A stretch of DNA of 64,000 nucleotides from an uncultured Verrucomicrobia subdivision 3 bacterium (GCA_903922735.1 CAIXUZ010000020.1:84551-148550), one strand, 5' to 3'; shown: positions 8,079 to 17,104, counted from the first letter of the stretch. Numbers and translations are program-made. The notes: generated by a model from the letters alone, not told the origin.

Positions 8079-9470
8079 TTAATAATTTGCCCCAAAACCG
8101 GCATAAACCCGGTTGCGTGAATAGTCGCGGCCGTTAATTCCCGAGGTCAGGTTGTCGAAGTTATAGCCAATGTCAGCCGAAAAATGGGTGCTGATTTGAT
8201 AGCGCAAATTGACGCTGAGACTGAAATCTGTGTCGGTAACACTGTCGCTGACTCCGCCCTGATAGGTTGAATATTGGCAGCGACCGATGATGGTGCCCAG
8301 CAATCGGGCGGTGATCTGGTGATTGAGGCTCGCGTAAATCACGGAGCTTTCTTGATATTGCGTCAGCGAACCGGTGACGGAGTTGACCGATGCTATATCG
8401 GTGGCATTGATGTCATGCGTGAATCCAAGCTGAACGTAGCTGCCCGGGCTGTAGGTGTAACTCAAGGACAAATCCGCATAGGGCGAGAGCGAAGTCGTTG
8501 CTTGCAACGGATCGTTGTAGCTGTCCGTGTAAGAAACACCGCCCTTGACGGAGCCGCTCAAGCTGGCGGTGAATTGATGCTGCAGACCGAGGTAAGCGTA
8601 GTGGGTATCGCTGTTGCGGGAATCGCTGCGATATACAACGGATCGGGCGGAAGAGTTTTTATCAACATAGTTGAAAACCCCGATCGGCTCATTTCCTAAA
8701 TAGTTGGCCCAACTAAAATTATATCCAATAAAGCCCATGGTCTCCGGTTGAAAATGCCACTGTAAATCCAGGGATATATTCTGCTCGCTGCGGTTTAAAA
8801 GCCCCGCCATGCTGGCTGTTCCTGACAGGGCTTGAAAACCGTAACCACCCGGAGTGCTCGTCGGCATCACTGAATATTTGCCCGAAGAAACTGTTCCGCC
8901 TAACGTTGTTCCTTTGTTGTCGTAATCGTAAAAACTATTGCCATAGCTGAGCGAAGTGCTGAACAGGCGGGTCCACTCCGTGCTCAAAGTGGCGGTGGCG
9001 TGATTGGCAAAATTATTGCCCGAAACACGGTAGGGCACCCCGTTCGGGGCTGACGCGCTTACGGGGCCAAGTAGTTCCGGCTCCTGTCCACGGGACGCGG
9101 TGTCAGAAACAGTTGCTTTCCAACGCTGGTTGAAAGCGTGATCCAGCCAGAGATTTAACTGGTGGGTCTGGTCAAACGGATTCATGCCTGCCGCATCCCG
9201 GTCTTGATAATAATAAAGCCCGTAAGTGTAGCGCAGTCCAAAATCGGTTTGTTCCATCGGGACATGCAGGGAAATCGTTGGCGAAAGCTCCACTCCGAAG
9301 CTGCCTTTCCCGGCGCTGGAAATATTATAATTGTCGTCGTAAAATCCGCGGAGTGAGGCGGACACATTCCATGCCTTGGGCGAAATAAGATCCGGGCCGG
9401 CGGCCATTGCTGTTTGCAACCCGGCCAAACCCGCCGCCAACATTCCGGCAGAGACAAAGATTTTCTTCAT
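8079..9470 (-). CDS. Outer-membrane beta-barrel protein of the EPS locus
   Basis: This protein of about 463 residues has a signal peptide (MKKIFVSAGMLAAGLAGLQTAMA) and alternating aromatic/polar strands throughout. It ends in an aromatic residue (YAGFGANY), as outer-membrane barrels do. Strand-like segments such as DFGLRYTYGLYYYQD and GSVKGGVSYTDSYND support a barrel of many strands. Its position upstream of the Wzc- and Wza-like genes suggests an outer-membrane porin for polysaccharide release, similar in place to EpsL/BcsC-type barrels; this role is inferred. The ORF track start at 9515 is too early, and ATG 9470 gives the signal peptide directly. Confidence 0.8.
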   Translation of the reverse strand: MKKIFVSAGMLAAGLAGLQTAMAAGPDLISPKAWNVSASLRGFYDDNYNISSAGKGSFGVELSPTISLHVPMEQTDFGLRYTYGLYYYQDRDAAGMNPFDQTHQLNLWLDHAFNQRWKATVSDTASRGQEPELLGPVSASAPNGVPYRVSGNNFANHATATLSTEWTRLFSTSLSYGNSFYDYDNKGTTLGGTVSSGKYSVMPTSTPGGYGFQALSGTASMAGLLNRSEQNISLDLQWHFQPETMGFIGYNFSWANYLGNEPIGVFNYVDKNSSARSVVYRSDSRNSDTHYAYLGLQHQFTASLSGSVKGGVSYTDSYNDPLQATTSLSPYADLSLSYTYSPGSYVQLGFTHDINATDIASVNSVTGSLTQYQESSVIYASLNHQITARLLGTIIGRCQYSTYQGGVSDSVTDTDFSLSVNLRYQISTHFSADIGYNFDNLTSGINGRDYSRNRVYAGFGANY

Positions 9471-9636
9471 AAAAACTAGATTTTCTTTTGACCGTGCGTA
9501 GCCGTTGCCATTCAAAAAACGCTTATGGTCGAATTGTGTTGAAGTCTAACAGTCAGCCAAGCATCCCGTCAAAATATATTTACCGCGTTATCTTGCCACA
9601 TTAATCCTTGTTGATTGATGCATTAATTCAACCCCG
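9471..9636. promoter_or_regulatory. Upstream region of the EPS barrel gene
   Basis: This AT-rich gap precedes the minus-strand barrel gene. It contains an imperfect palindrome GTTGATTGATGCATTAATTCAAC-like at 9610-9632, with five matched outer pairs on each side, that could be an operator. The link to regulation is a guess from position. Confidence 0.25.
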
Positions 9637-11394
9637 TTAACACTTGTCGCTAAAACCCTTTCGTCTCAGTTGAGAAAATAATGATTTCAATGGCAGCGTA
9701 TTAATCACATCCGCTTTTTCCAGCCACCCCTTTCTGGCAATGCCTGCTCCCAGCCGTAAAAAACCGGCATGCGTATTCCGGTGCGCGTCGGGATTGATGA
9801 CGCATTTTACGCCTTTGCTCTTGGCGTAGAGCCAGTTGCGCCAGTCCAAATCCAGTCGATAGGGATTGCAGTTCAACTCAATCCACGTCCCCGTTGCCGC
9901 GCAGGCGTCAATCACCGCCGAAATGTTGACCGGATACGCCTCGCGCTCCAGCAGCAGTCGCCCCGTCGGATGCCCAAGCATGTGGATCAACGGATTTTCC
10001 GCCGCCCGGATCAGTCGCTTTGTGTTCTCCACCTCGCTGCTTGAAGGAACATGGAGACTGGCGACGACTACATCCAGTTCCGCGAGCACATCATCATCGA
10101 AATCCAGCCGGTCCTTCAAAATGTCCACCTCACTGCCCGTCAACAGCCGGAAGTCTCGGCCTTCCTCGGCCATTCGATTGTTTATTTTTTTGATTTCCCC
10201 GATCTGTTGCCGTAGCCGCGTTGTATCCAGCCCCTTCGCCTGAAATGATGACTTGGAGTGGTCGGTGATGGCCCAGTATTCGAGCCCCAGACCGTCCATG
10301 AACTCGGCGATCTCCTCGAGTGTATTGTGCCCGTCGCTCCAGTTCGAGTGATTGTGCAGCGCGCCCTTCAAATCCGGCCACTCGACCAGCTTCGGCAGTT
10401 CGTTTTTCTCCGCTGCCGCAAATTCTCCATGATCCTCGCGCAGTTCCGGCGGCACAAATGCCAGGTCCAGCCTGGCGAAAATGTCTTCCTCGGTATGGCA
10501 TCGCACCAGCCGTTCCGGGTCGCGCGTTTCTTCTTTCGATTTGAACAAGCCGTATTCATTCAGCCGCAAACCGCGCTGGATGGCCCGTTGCCGCATCACG
10601 ATGTTGTGTTCCTTGCTGCCCGTGAAATACGCCAGCGCATACGGATATTCCGCATCGCTGACCACGCGCAAATCACACTGGATGCCCCCTTCCAAGATCA
10701 CGCTCGCCTTGGTCTCGCCCCGCGCCAGCACCTTCACGATGCCCGGCTGCGAAACAAAATATTCAATCACGCTCGCCGCATTTTTCGACGATGCCAGCAG
10801 ATCAATGTCGCCGATGACCTCCTTGAACCGCCGCAAACTGCCCGCCGTGCTGCATCGGGTCACGTCGGGGTGCTGCCGCAAATTTTCCAGCAGCGGCTCC
10901 GCCGCCAGCCAGGCGTCGCTCAAACGATGTTTGCTGGCATAGGCGCGCTTCCGTTCGATGCCCTCGAGGATGTTGGCTTGCGTTTTATCACCAAAACCAT
11001 CCAGTTCCGCGACTGTGCCGGCCTTGCCCGCCGCCTCCAGTTTTTCAATCGAATCAATCCCCAGCTTTTTGTTCAGCGCCTGGATTTTCTTCGGGCCGAG
11101 GCCGGAAATCTCCAGCATTTCCAGCAATCCGGGCGGAATGGAAGCCTTGAGTTCCTCGTAGTATTTGAGTTCCCCCGTCTCGACCAGTTCCGTGATTTTC
11201 TGCTCCAGCGCTTCGCCAATGCCTTTGATTTCGCCGAGTCGTTTTTCCGCCACCAGCTTCGCCAGCGGCTCGTTTAGTCCTTCGATGATGCGTGCGCCGT
11301 TGGCGTAGGCGCGGGTTTTGAACGGATTTTCGCCCTTCAATTCCAGCAGCACGCCGATCTCGACGAGAATCTCCGCAACTTTGGCTTTGTCCAT
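9637..11394 (-). CDS. polX: PolX-type DNA polymerase/3'-5' exonuclease (PolX + PHP)
   Basis: A bacterial family X polymerase with a C-terminal PHP domain, involved in base-excision gap repair; 585 residues compared with about 570 in Bacillus. The N-terminal 8-kDa-like helix-hairpin-helix region shows IKGIGEALEQKI and ISGLGPKKIQAL. The polymerase palm carries GSLRR and DIDLLAS, with further acidic residues (CDLRVV). The PHP domain starts around residue 340 with LHNHSNWSDG and contains ITDHSKS, GSEVDI, HMLGHPTGR and INPDAH, so the metal-binding histidines and aspartates look intact and exonuclease activity is likely. It is divergent from thiD, with only about 65 bases between. Confidence 0.93.
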   Translation of the reverse strand: MDKAKVAEILVEIGVLLELKGENPFKTRAYANGARIIEGLNEPLAKLVAEKRLGEIKGIGEALEQKITELVETGELKYYEELKASIPPGLLEMLEISGLGPKKIQALNKKLGIDSIEKLEAAGKAGTVAELDGFGDKTQANILEGIERKRAYASKHRLSDAWLAAEPLLENLRQHPDVTRCSTAGSLRRFKEVIGDIDLLASSKNAASVIEYFVSQPGIVKVLARGETKASVILEGGIQCDLRVVSDAEYPYALAYFTGSKEHNIVMRQRAIQRGLRLNEYGLFKSKEETRDPERLVRCHTEEDIFARLDLAFVPPELREDHGEFAAAEKNELPKLVEWPDLKGALHNHSNWSDGHNTLEEIAEFMDGLGLEYWAITDHSKSSFQAKGLDTTRLRQQIGEIKKINNRMAEEGRDFRLLTGSEVDILKDRLDFDDDVLAELDVVVASLHVPSSSEVENTKRLIRAAENPLIHMLGHPTGRLLLEREAYPVNISAVIDACAATGTWIELNCNPYRLDLDWRNWLYAKSKGVKCVINPDAHRNTHAGFLRLGAGIARKGWLEKADVINTLPLKSLFSQLRRKGFSDKC

Positions 11395-11458
11395 GTCCCC
11401 AAGATGGCGTTGTAAGTTCCAAGTTTCAAGTTGTCCGTGGCTCCGCTAAATTCTGCGC

Positions 11459-12349
11459 ATGACAAAACGCAGACCCCGGCCCGTCGCCCTCACCATCGCC
11501 GGCTCCGACAGTGGCGGCGGCGCGGGTGTTCAGGCTGACTTGAAAACTTTTGCTGCGCTGGGCGTTCACGGCACCAGCGCCATTGCCTGCCTGACCGCGC
11601 AAAATCCGAAGCGCGTCCTCGGTGTGGAACCGTGTTCGCCCAAAATGCTGCGCCGGCAAATCGAGGCCGTTTTTGAGGAGCTGCCGCCGTCGGCGGTGAA
11701 AACCGGGATGTTGTTCTCGCCGGAAAATATTTCGGTCGTGGCGAGCTTTTTCCGAAACCCAAAACTTAAAACTCAAAACTTAAAACTGATCGTTGACCCC
11801 GTGATGGTCTCCACCAGCGGCGCGCGCTTGCTGAAGCCGTCCGCGGAAAAAATTCTGAAGGAAAAACTCCTGCCGCTCGCCGCGCTCGTCACGCCGAATC
11901 TGGACGAGGCGGAAATCCTGGCGGAACAAAAAATTTATTCGCCGGAAGACCTGCGCTCTGCGGCGCGTAAAATCGTTTTGCGCTACGGCTGCGCAGCTTT
12001 GGTTAAGGGCGGTCACCTGAAGCATTCCCGCGTGGCGATTGATGTGTTTTTCGATGGCGAAACCGAGCTGCTATTGTCGGCCCCGTTCGTGCGGGGTGTT
12101 TCCACGCACGGCACCGGCTGCACCTATTCCGCTGCGATTTGCGCCGCGCTGGCTTTGGGTCGCGATTTGCCGGCAGCCGTGGAGATCGGGAAAAACTTCA
12201 TCACGACGGCGATTTCAAACAGTTATACCATCGGCAAACACTTCGCGCTGGACCAGTTGGGTGGCCGTTTCAAAAATTCGGGCTGCGCAGGCGGAAAAAT
12301 TGAAAAGCATTCGTCGCCTTCAGAATCAGGCTGTTCATGCTGTTCGTGA
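11459..12349 (+). CDS. thiD: Hydroxymethylpyrimidine/phosphomethylpyrimidine kinase
   Basis: ThiD phosphorylates HMP to HMP-PP for thiamine synthesis. The ribokinase fold is clear: TIAGSDSGGGAGVQADLKTF at the N-terminus, VKTGMLFSPE, VDPVMVSTSG and the C-terminal GTGCTYSAAICA with the catalytic anion hole. At 296 residues it is about 30 longer than usual. One insertion, PKLKTQNLKL, comes from an AAAACTT/AAAACTC heptamer repeat (11760-11787) just before the VDPVM strand. The other excess is a C-terminal tail that overlaps the convergent subtilase gene by 80 bases. No thi neighbours or TPP riboswitch are visible. Confidence 0.93.
   Translation: MTKRRPRPVALTIAGSDSGGGAGVQADLKTFAALGVHGTSAIACLTAQNPKRVLGVEPCSPKMLRRQIEAVFEELPPSAVKTGMLFSPENISVVASFFRNPKLKTQNLKLIVDPVMVSTSGARLLKPSAEKILKEKLLPLAALVTPNLDEAEILAEQKIYSPEDLRSAARKIVLRYGCAALVKGGHLKHSRVAIDVFFDGETELLLSAPFVRGVSTHGTGCTYSAAICAALALGRDLPAAVEIGKNFITTAISNSYTIGKHFALDQLGGRFKNSGCAGGKIEKHSSPSESGCSCCS
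11760..11787 (+). repeat. AAAACTY heptamer repeat inside thiD
   Basis: Imperfect heptamers (CAAAACTTAAAACTCAAAAC...) are read as PKLKTQNLKL immediately before the conserved VDPVMVS strand. The same repeat type is found in queE, the aminotransferase (twice), rimO and several gaps. Confidence 0.8.
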
Positions 12350-13874
12350 AGGCCGGGTCCGGAAGATCGTTGGTGCTCCAGAGGGGCGAAGCCAGGTTCG
12401 TGGTCGCCTCCGCGCGGAAACCGGCGGGATAAACCGGCCAGGTCAAACTCAGGTTTGTGCCGGCCGTCGCCAGATTTGGCTCCGGCGAAACGAAGGCAAA
12501 TGCCAGCGCGTAAGTTTCTCCATCGCTGACCACATTCGTGCCGCCGTTTTTCAAAACCTGCACGTCATAGCGTCCCACCGGCAGCTGCGGGAGGAAGAGG
12601 TGCTCGACATTGTCCACGCGGCTGGTGCTGCCGGCGACCAGATTGCTGTTGGCGGCGTCGAACAGAAACAGGTCGAGGTCGTTGATGTTCGTCTGTCCCA
12701 ACTGACGGTTCCAGACGAGCGTGATCGTGGCCATGCCCTTGGAAACATTGAAGAGATAATGAATCACCGCGTCGTTGGTCGCGCTGCTGGAGATGCTTTC
12801 CCGGCTCCAGCCGCTCGTGGCGGCCACGGTGTTGGTGTCCGCCACCGGCGGATGTGCCGCGCCGCTGGCGACCGAATTCGATGCGCAAAAAACTTGTTTG
12901 CCGCCCGCCAGTTGTTCGTAGGCATTGAACACATTCACCACTCCCGCGCCGTAACGCAGGTCGAGCGGTGCGGCGCTTGAGTTCGTCCAGTTCGCCGGCT
13001 TCACCGCGCCGTTGAGCAGCAGCGCCTTGATCGTTCTTAAATCCGCGGCGGCATTGGTGTCGCTCCCGCCGTCGCCGCGCCGCGCCGCCTGCATCAGCAC
13101 TGCCGCCGTGCCGGAAACTTGCGGCGTGGAAAAACTCGTGGCGCCTTCCGGCGCGGTGATGTCCGGCTTGCACCGGCCATTGTCCAGCGTGGGACCGATG
13201 CTGGAAAAGCCGCCATACGCGCCGACGCCGATGCCATTGTAGCCCGTGCCGGGCGGGCTGACCGATCCGCCGTTGTTTATGGCCGACACAAAGAGCGTTC
13301 CATAGAGCGCGGCGTAATCGTCATACGCCGAATCCACCGCTTGCTGGTCGCTGACCGAGAGATAATTGGCCGGTGTGGGCAGGTTGGTGGACACATTGCC
13401 GAACGTGAAGCTCTGGTTCACCACCGGGGCGTCCGGCATCGGCGCGGCATTAAAAACATAGTTGGTGATGAAAAAATCCGCATCATAGCAGTCCACTTGG
13501 GCGACGTTGGTGGCCACCCCGCCGGCTTGGCCGTAAAAATAATTACCCACGGTGTTGGCGTGCCACGATTCCGCCCCGAGCGAATTGGGAAAAACATTGG
13601 TGCTGCCGGGATTGGAGGCATAGGTGAATCGCCCGGCCAATTGCGGGTAATTGCCTGCATTGACCTGCCAGCTCGGCGGATTGGTGGACACCTGCGCCTC
13701 CGGATGCGCCACGCGGATGCCCGCTCCGTTGAGGTTGGTCGTCATCGCGCGCAGCAGCGTCATCCCGATGGTGTCCAGCGTGGTCGCTTGGCTGCTGGCA
13801 CAGATCAGTATGAAAACCGCCAGCAGATTGAGCTTGGTATTGCGTCGGATCATGCGTCTGAATCGGTGAACCAT
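12270..13874 (-). CDS. Secreted subtilisin-like (S8) protease, degenerate
   Basis: A secreted protein of about 534 residues with an N-terminal signal peptide (LNLLAVFILICASSQA). The serine motif is present as ATSFSTPQVSG in the context CKPDITAPEGATSFSTPQ, typical of family S8. The histidine motif HGTHVAG is weakly recalled by ESWHANTVG. The aspartate motif appears as GIRVAHPEA, with Glu where Asp is expected. The C-terminal part has a P-domain/PPC-like beta region (NDLDLFLFDAANSNLV) and a verrucomicrobial-style end (FQFFRLRS). I chose ATG 13874 because GGGGGTGGA precedes it; ATG 13853 is possible. It overlaps thiD tail to tail by 80 bases. Activity is uncertain. Confidence 0.75.
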   Translation of the reverse strand: MVHRFRRMIRRNTKLNLLAVFILICASSQATTLDTIGMTLLRAMTTNLNGAGIRVAHPEAQVSTNPPSWQVNAGNYPQLAGRFTYASNPGSTNVFPNSLGAESWHANTVGNYFYGQAGGVATNVAQVDCYDADFFITNYVFNAAPMPDAPVVNQSFTFGNVSTNLPTPANYLSVSDQQAVDSAYDDYAALYGTLFVSAINNGGSVSPPGTGYNGIGVGAYGGFSSIGPTLDNGRCKPDITAPEGATSFSTPQVSGTAAVLMQAARRGDGGSDTNAAADLRTIKALLLNGAVKPANWTNSSAAPLDLRYGAGVVNVFNAYEQLAGGKQVFCASNSVASGAAHPPVADTNTVAATSGWSRESISSSATNDAVIHYLFNVSKGMATITLVWNRQLGQTNINDLDLFLFDAANSNLVAGSTSRVDNVEHLFLPQLPVGRYDVQVLKNGGTNVVSDGETYALAFAFVSPEPNLATAGTNLSLTWPVYPAGFRAEATTNLASPLWSTNDLPDPAFTNSMNSLILKATNAFQFFRLRSPNF

Positions 13875-13952
13875 AATCCACCCCCACGAAGAATTCCAGT
13901 TGCCCGTGTGAAAAATCCTGTTTAATTCCAGCGGTTCCGCTAACTTTTCCCC

Positions 13953-14696
13953 GTGTCCGATCCGCTCGTCGTCAACGAAATCTATCTGAGCTTGCAAGGC
14001 GAAAGCACCTTCGCCGGGCTGCCATGCATTTTCATCCGGCTCACCGGCTGCGACCTGCGGTGCTCCTACTGCGACACCGCCTACGCCTTTACCGAGGGAA
14101 AAAAAACACCGCTGGCGGAAATTCTAAACCAAGTCCGTGAACTCGCCGGGCCGTTTTTTAACTCAAAACTCAAAACTCAAAACTCAAAACTTCCACTTGT
14201 GGAATTAACCGGCGGTGAGCCGTTGCTCCAGAAAAACGCCCTGGCCTTGATGCGGCAGCTTTGCGATGACGGTTTTACCGTGCTCCTCGAGACGGGCGGC
14301 GCGCACGATATCTCCCGGATTGACCCGCGCGTTCACCGCATCGTGGACTTGAAATGCCCCTCCAGTGGTGAGGTGGAGCGGAATCTTTTTTCCAACCTCG
14401 TCCACCTTAAATCCACCGACGAAATCAAGTTCGTCATCGGCACGGTGGAGGATTATGAATGGGCGAAATCGCAGCTGGCCGCGCACCGGCTGGCCGCCCT
14501 TTGTCCGGTGCTGTTCTCGTGGGTCCATCCGCTGGCGCCCGAGCAGCAGAACCAAGTGTTGAAAAAAGTTCCCGCCGGCCTCACGCCGGTTTCGCGGCGG
14601 GCGCTCGCGGAAAAAATCATCGCCGACGCGCTGCCCGTGCGCTTTCAGATCCAGCAGCACAAAATCATCTGGCCGCCGGAGCAGCGGGGGGTTTGA
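13953..14696 (+). CDS. queE: 7-carboxy-7-deazaguanine synthase
   Basis: QueE is the radical-SAM enzyme that makes 7-carboxy-7-deazaguanine in the queuosine/preQ0 pathway. The N-terminus has EIYLSLQGES, RLTGCDLRCSYCDTAY with the CxxxCxxC iron-sulfur cluster ligands, and LTGGEPLLQ. Start is GTG 13953, matching homologue N-termini. At 247 residues it is longer than typical (about 210-225). A heptamer-repeat insertion encodes NSKLKTQNSKL (about residues 70-80) between the first helix and the VELTGGEP strand. One base separates its stop from the next gene. No other que genes are seen here. Confidence 0.94.
   Translation: MSDPLVVNEIYLSLQGESTFAGLPCIFIRLTGCDLRCSYCDTAYAFTEGKKTPLAEILNQVRELAGPFFNSKLKTQNSKLPLVELTGGEPLLQKNALALMRQLCDDGFTVLLETGGAHDISRIDPRVHRIVDLKCPSSGEVERNLFSNLVHLKSTDEIKFVIGTVEDYEWAKSQLAAHRLAALCPVLFSWVHPLAPEQQNQVLKKVPAGLTPVSRRALAEKIIADALPVRFQIQQHKIIWPPEQRGV
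14159..14193 (+). repeat. AAAACTC heptamer repeat inside queE
   Basis: About four copies of AAAACTC in tandem code for NSKLKTQNSKL in queE. A 7-base unit reads as the same seven-residue cycle in every forward frame and has no stop, which helps explain why it is tolerated. Confidence 0.85.
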
Positions 14697-14697
14697 A

Positions 14698-16032
14698 ATG
14701 AGAAAGACCAGCCAGACTATCCGACTGCTCCGTGACTATGAATCACGAAACATCACGTTCCTTGATTCTGACGGCTCGTGGCCGATGGTCTGGGAGCGCG
14801 CCCGGGGAGTTCACGTCTGGGATGCCGAGGGGAAAAAATATCTCGACCTCACCGCCGCCTTCGGCGTCGCTGCCGCCGGTCACGCCAATCCCAATGTTGT
14901 CCAAGCCGGTCAGCGGCAGATGGCGAAGCTCCTGCACGCGATGGGCGATGTGCATCCCCACGCGCTCAAGGCGCAGCTCGTGCGTGAATTGAGCCGGATC
15001 ACCTTCGAGCGCTGGACAAGTTCAACCGAACTAAAAACTAAAAATTCAAAACTAAAAACTGCCAAGACCATTTTCTCCAACTCCGGCTTTGAAGCCGTCG
15101 AATCCGCCCTCAAGACCGCCCTGCTGGCCACCGGCAGACGCGGCGTTATCGCCTTTCAAGGCGGTTACCACGGGCTCGGCTACGGCGCGCTCAACGCTAC
15201 GCACCGCGAACATTTCCGTCGCCCGTTCCGCTCGCAGCTGCGTGAATTTGGCCGCTTCGTAAAATTCCCGACCGGGCCGGAACCGCTTGCGAAAACTGAG
15301 AAAACCATCCGCCGGATTTTCCGTCGCGAAAAAATCGGCGCGATTCTCGTTGAACCAATCCAGGCGCGCGGCGGCATCAATCTTCCGCCGCCGGAATTTC
15401 TGCCGCTGCTCCGCCGGCTCTGCGATGAACACGGCGCGCTGCTCATCCTCGATGAGATTTACACCGGCTTTGGCCGCACCGGCAAATGGTTCGCCTGCGA
15501 GCACAGCGGCGTGATTCCGGATTTGATCTGCCTCGGCAAGGCGCTCACCGGCGGTTTTCCGCTGTCCGCCTGCGTTGGCCGCGCCGGTTTGATGGACGCC
15601 GCCTGGCCCGCCTCGACGGGCGAGGCGATTCACACCAGTACGTTTCTCGGTCATCCGGTCGGCTGCGCGATGGCGCTGGCCCAGATCAAAGAAATTCAAC
15701 GGCTGAAACTGTGCGGGCGCAGCGCGAGGCTGGGTAAATTTTTGCTGGGCGAACTGGCTTCAATAAAAAACTTAAAACTTAAAATTAACAACTCTTCGCG
15801 CGGCCTCGGCCTGATGGCCGGCATCGAATTGACTTTGCCTGACGGGAAACCGGCGACGCAAATTGCGCTCAATGCCATCAAAACATTATTGCATCGCGGC
15901 TACATTTTTCTGCCCGAAGGCGAACACGCCAACATCATCAGTTTCACCCCGCCGCTGACGATTACCGGGACGCAACTCGCCAAAGCGGTTGGCGAGCTTA
16001 AAGAGGTATTAACCGCAGATTTAGAACAATGA
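14698..16032 (+). CDS. Class III PLP-dependent aminotransferase
   Basis: A 444-residue class III aminotransferase of the acetylornithine/4-aminobutyrate type. Visible features are the N-terminal YLDLTAAFGVAAAGH, the PLP phosphate-binding NSGFEAVESALK, the GGYHGLGYGAL segment, LILDEIYTGFGRTG, and the PLP lysine in GKALTGGFPLS. The substrate cannot be read from sequence; the gene is coupled to queE (1-base gap) and precedes ksgA. Two heptamer insertions, TELKTKNSKLKTAK before the phosphate loop and SIKNLKLKINN before GLGLMAGIEL, add residues at domain loops. Otherwise it looks intact. Confidence 0.88.
   Translation: MRKTSQTIRLLRDYESRNITFLDSDGSWPMVWERARGVHVWDAEGKKYLDLTAAFGVAAAGHANPNVVQAGQRQMAKLLHAMGDVHPHALKAQLVRELSRITFERWTSSTELKTKNSKLKTAKTIFSNSGFEAVESALKTALLATGRRGVIAFQGGYHGLGYGALNATHREHFRRPFRSQLREFGRFVKFPTGPEPLAKTEKTIRRIFRREKIGAILVEPIQARGGINLPPPEFLPLLRRLCDEHGALLILDEIYTGFGRTGKWFACEHSGVIPDLICLGKALTGGFPLSACVGRAGLMDAAWPASTGEAIHTSTFLGHPVGCAMALAQIKEIQRLKLCGRSARLGKFLLGELASIKNLKLKINNSSRGLGLMAGIELTLPDGKPATQIALNAIKTLLHRGYIFLPEGEHANIISFTPPLTITGTQLAKAVGELKEVLTADLEQ
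15028..15061 (+). repeat. First heptamer repeat inside the aminotransferase
   Basis: AACTAAAAACTAAAAATTC-type units encode ELKTKNSKLK right before the conserved TIFSNSG strand and keep the frame open. Confidence 0.75.
15763..15793 (+). repeat. Second heptamer repeat inside the aminotransferase
   Basis: AAAAAACTTAAAACTTAAAA units encode KNLKLKINN before the conserved GLGLMAG strand. The low-GC patch stands out in a GC-rich gene. Confidence 0.75.
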
Positions 16033-16090
16033 CCCCAATCCGATTTTCCTTCATCTGCGTTAATCCGCTTTCATCTGCGGGAAAAATTTC
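16005..16090. repeat. ATCTGCG-word palindrome before ksgA
   Basis: AACCGCAGATTT at the end of the aminotransferase gene is answered by TTCATCTGCGTTAATCCGC and TTCATCTGCGGG up to the ksgA start. This is another word-like imperfect palindrome that ends within a few bases of a start codon. Confidence 0.5.
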
Positions 16091-16093
16091 CCC

Positions 16094-17104
16094 ATGACTC
16101 TCAACGAAATGCGCGAATTGCTGGCTAAGCGCAACCTCCAGCTCACGAAATCGCTCGGCCAGAATTTTTTGCACGACGGCAACCAGCTCCGCCGCATCGT
16201 GGACACGGCGGAAATTGCACCGACGGACAAAATTCTTGAGATCGGTCCGGGGCTGGGACCGTTGACAGAATTGCTGCTGGAAAAAGCGGGCGAGGTTCTC
16301 GCCGTCGAGATGGACGGGCGGCTGGTGGAATTCTTGTGCGAACGGTTCGGGTTGACCACCAAGTCAGATGACTTGCCCGCCCTCGCCCCAACCCGCTCTC
16401 CCGGGGAGCCGGAGAACTTGGAGGACGCCATCGTGAATCCAGCGCTTCCGGATTCATCCCGGTGCGGGAACGAACCTCCCCCTCTCCTTGGGGAGAGGGC
16501 AGGGGTGAGGGAGGTCGAATCCCCCGCTCGCCAAAATATCACCCGAAACCTTTTCCTCCTCCACGATGACGCGCTCGCCTTTCTTAAGCGCGAGCCGCGC
16601 GATTGGAGCGATTGGAAGCTGGTGGCCAACCTGCCGTATTCCGTCGCCTCCCCGATCCTGGTGGAGTTGTCCGCCGGCGTTCGCGCGCCGAAGCGGATGG
16701 TGGCCACGCTCCAGCTCGAGGTCGCGCAGCGGCTCATGGCGCAGACGGACGACGATGATTACGGCATTCTGACGCTGCTGGTGCAGTTGGATTTCCAGCC
16801 GCGCGGATGGTTCAAGATTCCGCCCGGCTGTTTTTTCCCTTCGCCGGAGGTGGATTCCGCGTGCATCTGCCTGGAGCGCCGGGCCGCGCCGCTCTTGCCG
16901 GAAGAGCAGCGCGCAACGTTTCGTCGCCTCGTGAAAAAAGCCTTTTCCCAGCGGCGGAAAATGATGTTAAAACTGTTGAAACAGGAATGGCCGAAGGAAA
17001 CTCTGGAAGCCTCCTTCGCCGCGCTGGGCATTTCGCCGATGGAGCGGGCGGAGAAACTGAGTCTGGAACAGTTTGTGGCTTTGACCAAGTTGCTGGCCGC
17101 TTGA
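16094..17104 (+). CDS. rsmA: 16S rRNA (adenine1518/1519-N6) dimethyltransferase with repeat insertion
   Basis: RsmA/KsgA dimethylates two adjacent adenines near the 3' end of 16S rRNA. The N-terminus has SLGQNFLHD, the SAM motif ILEIGPGLGPLTELLL, and VLAVEMD; later come VANLPYSVASPIL (the NLPY catalytic motif) and FKIPPGCFFPSPEVDS. At 336 residues it is about 60 longer than normal. The excess is one stretch, roughly residues 87-149, between LCERFG and RNLFLLHDDAL. It corresponds to a palindromic element (16353-16542) that encodes PPLLGERAGVRE. The catalytic residues lie outside it, so the enzyme is probably active. The stop overlaps the phosphatase start. Confidence 0.94.
   Translation: MTLNEMRELLAKRNLQLTKSLGQNFLHDGNQLRRIVDTAEIAPTDKILEIGPGLGPLTELLLEKAGEVLAVEMDGRLVEFLCERFGLTTKSDDLPALAPTRSPGEPENLEDAIVNPALPDSSRCGNEPPPLLGERAGVREVESPARQNITRNLFLLHDDALAFLKREPRDWSDWKLVANLPYSVASPILVELSAGVRAPKRMVATLQLEVAQRLMAQTDDDDYGILTLLVQLDFQPRGWFKIPPGCFFPSPEVDSACICLERRAAPLLPEEQRATFRRLVKKAFSQRRKMMLKLLKQEWPKETLEASFAALGISPMERAEKLSLEQFVALTKLLAA
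16353..16542 (+). repeat. In-frame GERAGVR palindromic element in rsmA
   Basis: About 190 bases inserted in the rsmA coding region. The core at 16478-16510 reads CCCTCTCCTTGGGGAGAGGG followed by CAGGGGTGAGG. A left flank (GCTTCCGGATTCA ... CGGGAACGAACC) is similar to the flank of the first purL insertion. It stays open in the gene frame and encodes LLGERAGVRE. Confidence 0.85.

Noticed and set aside
11395-11458. TPP riboswitch before thiD
   Set aside because: The gap is only 64 bases and contains no THI-box sequence.
16807-17100. N-terminal extension of the tyrosine-phosphatase ORF
   Set aside because: This part is an alternative frame through rsmA. The phosphatase begins at TTG 17101 right before KILFVCSRN.
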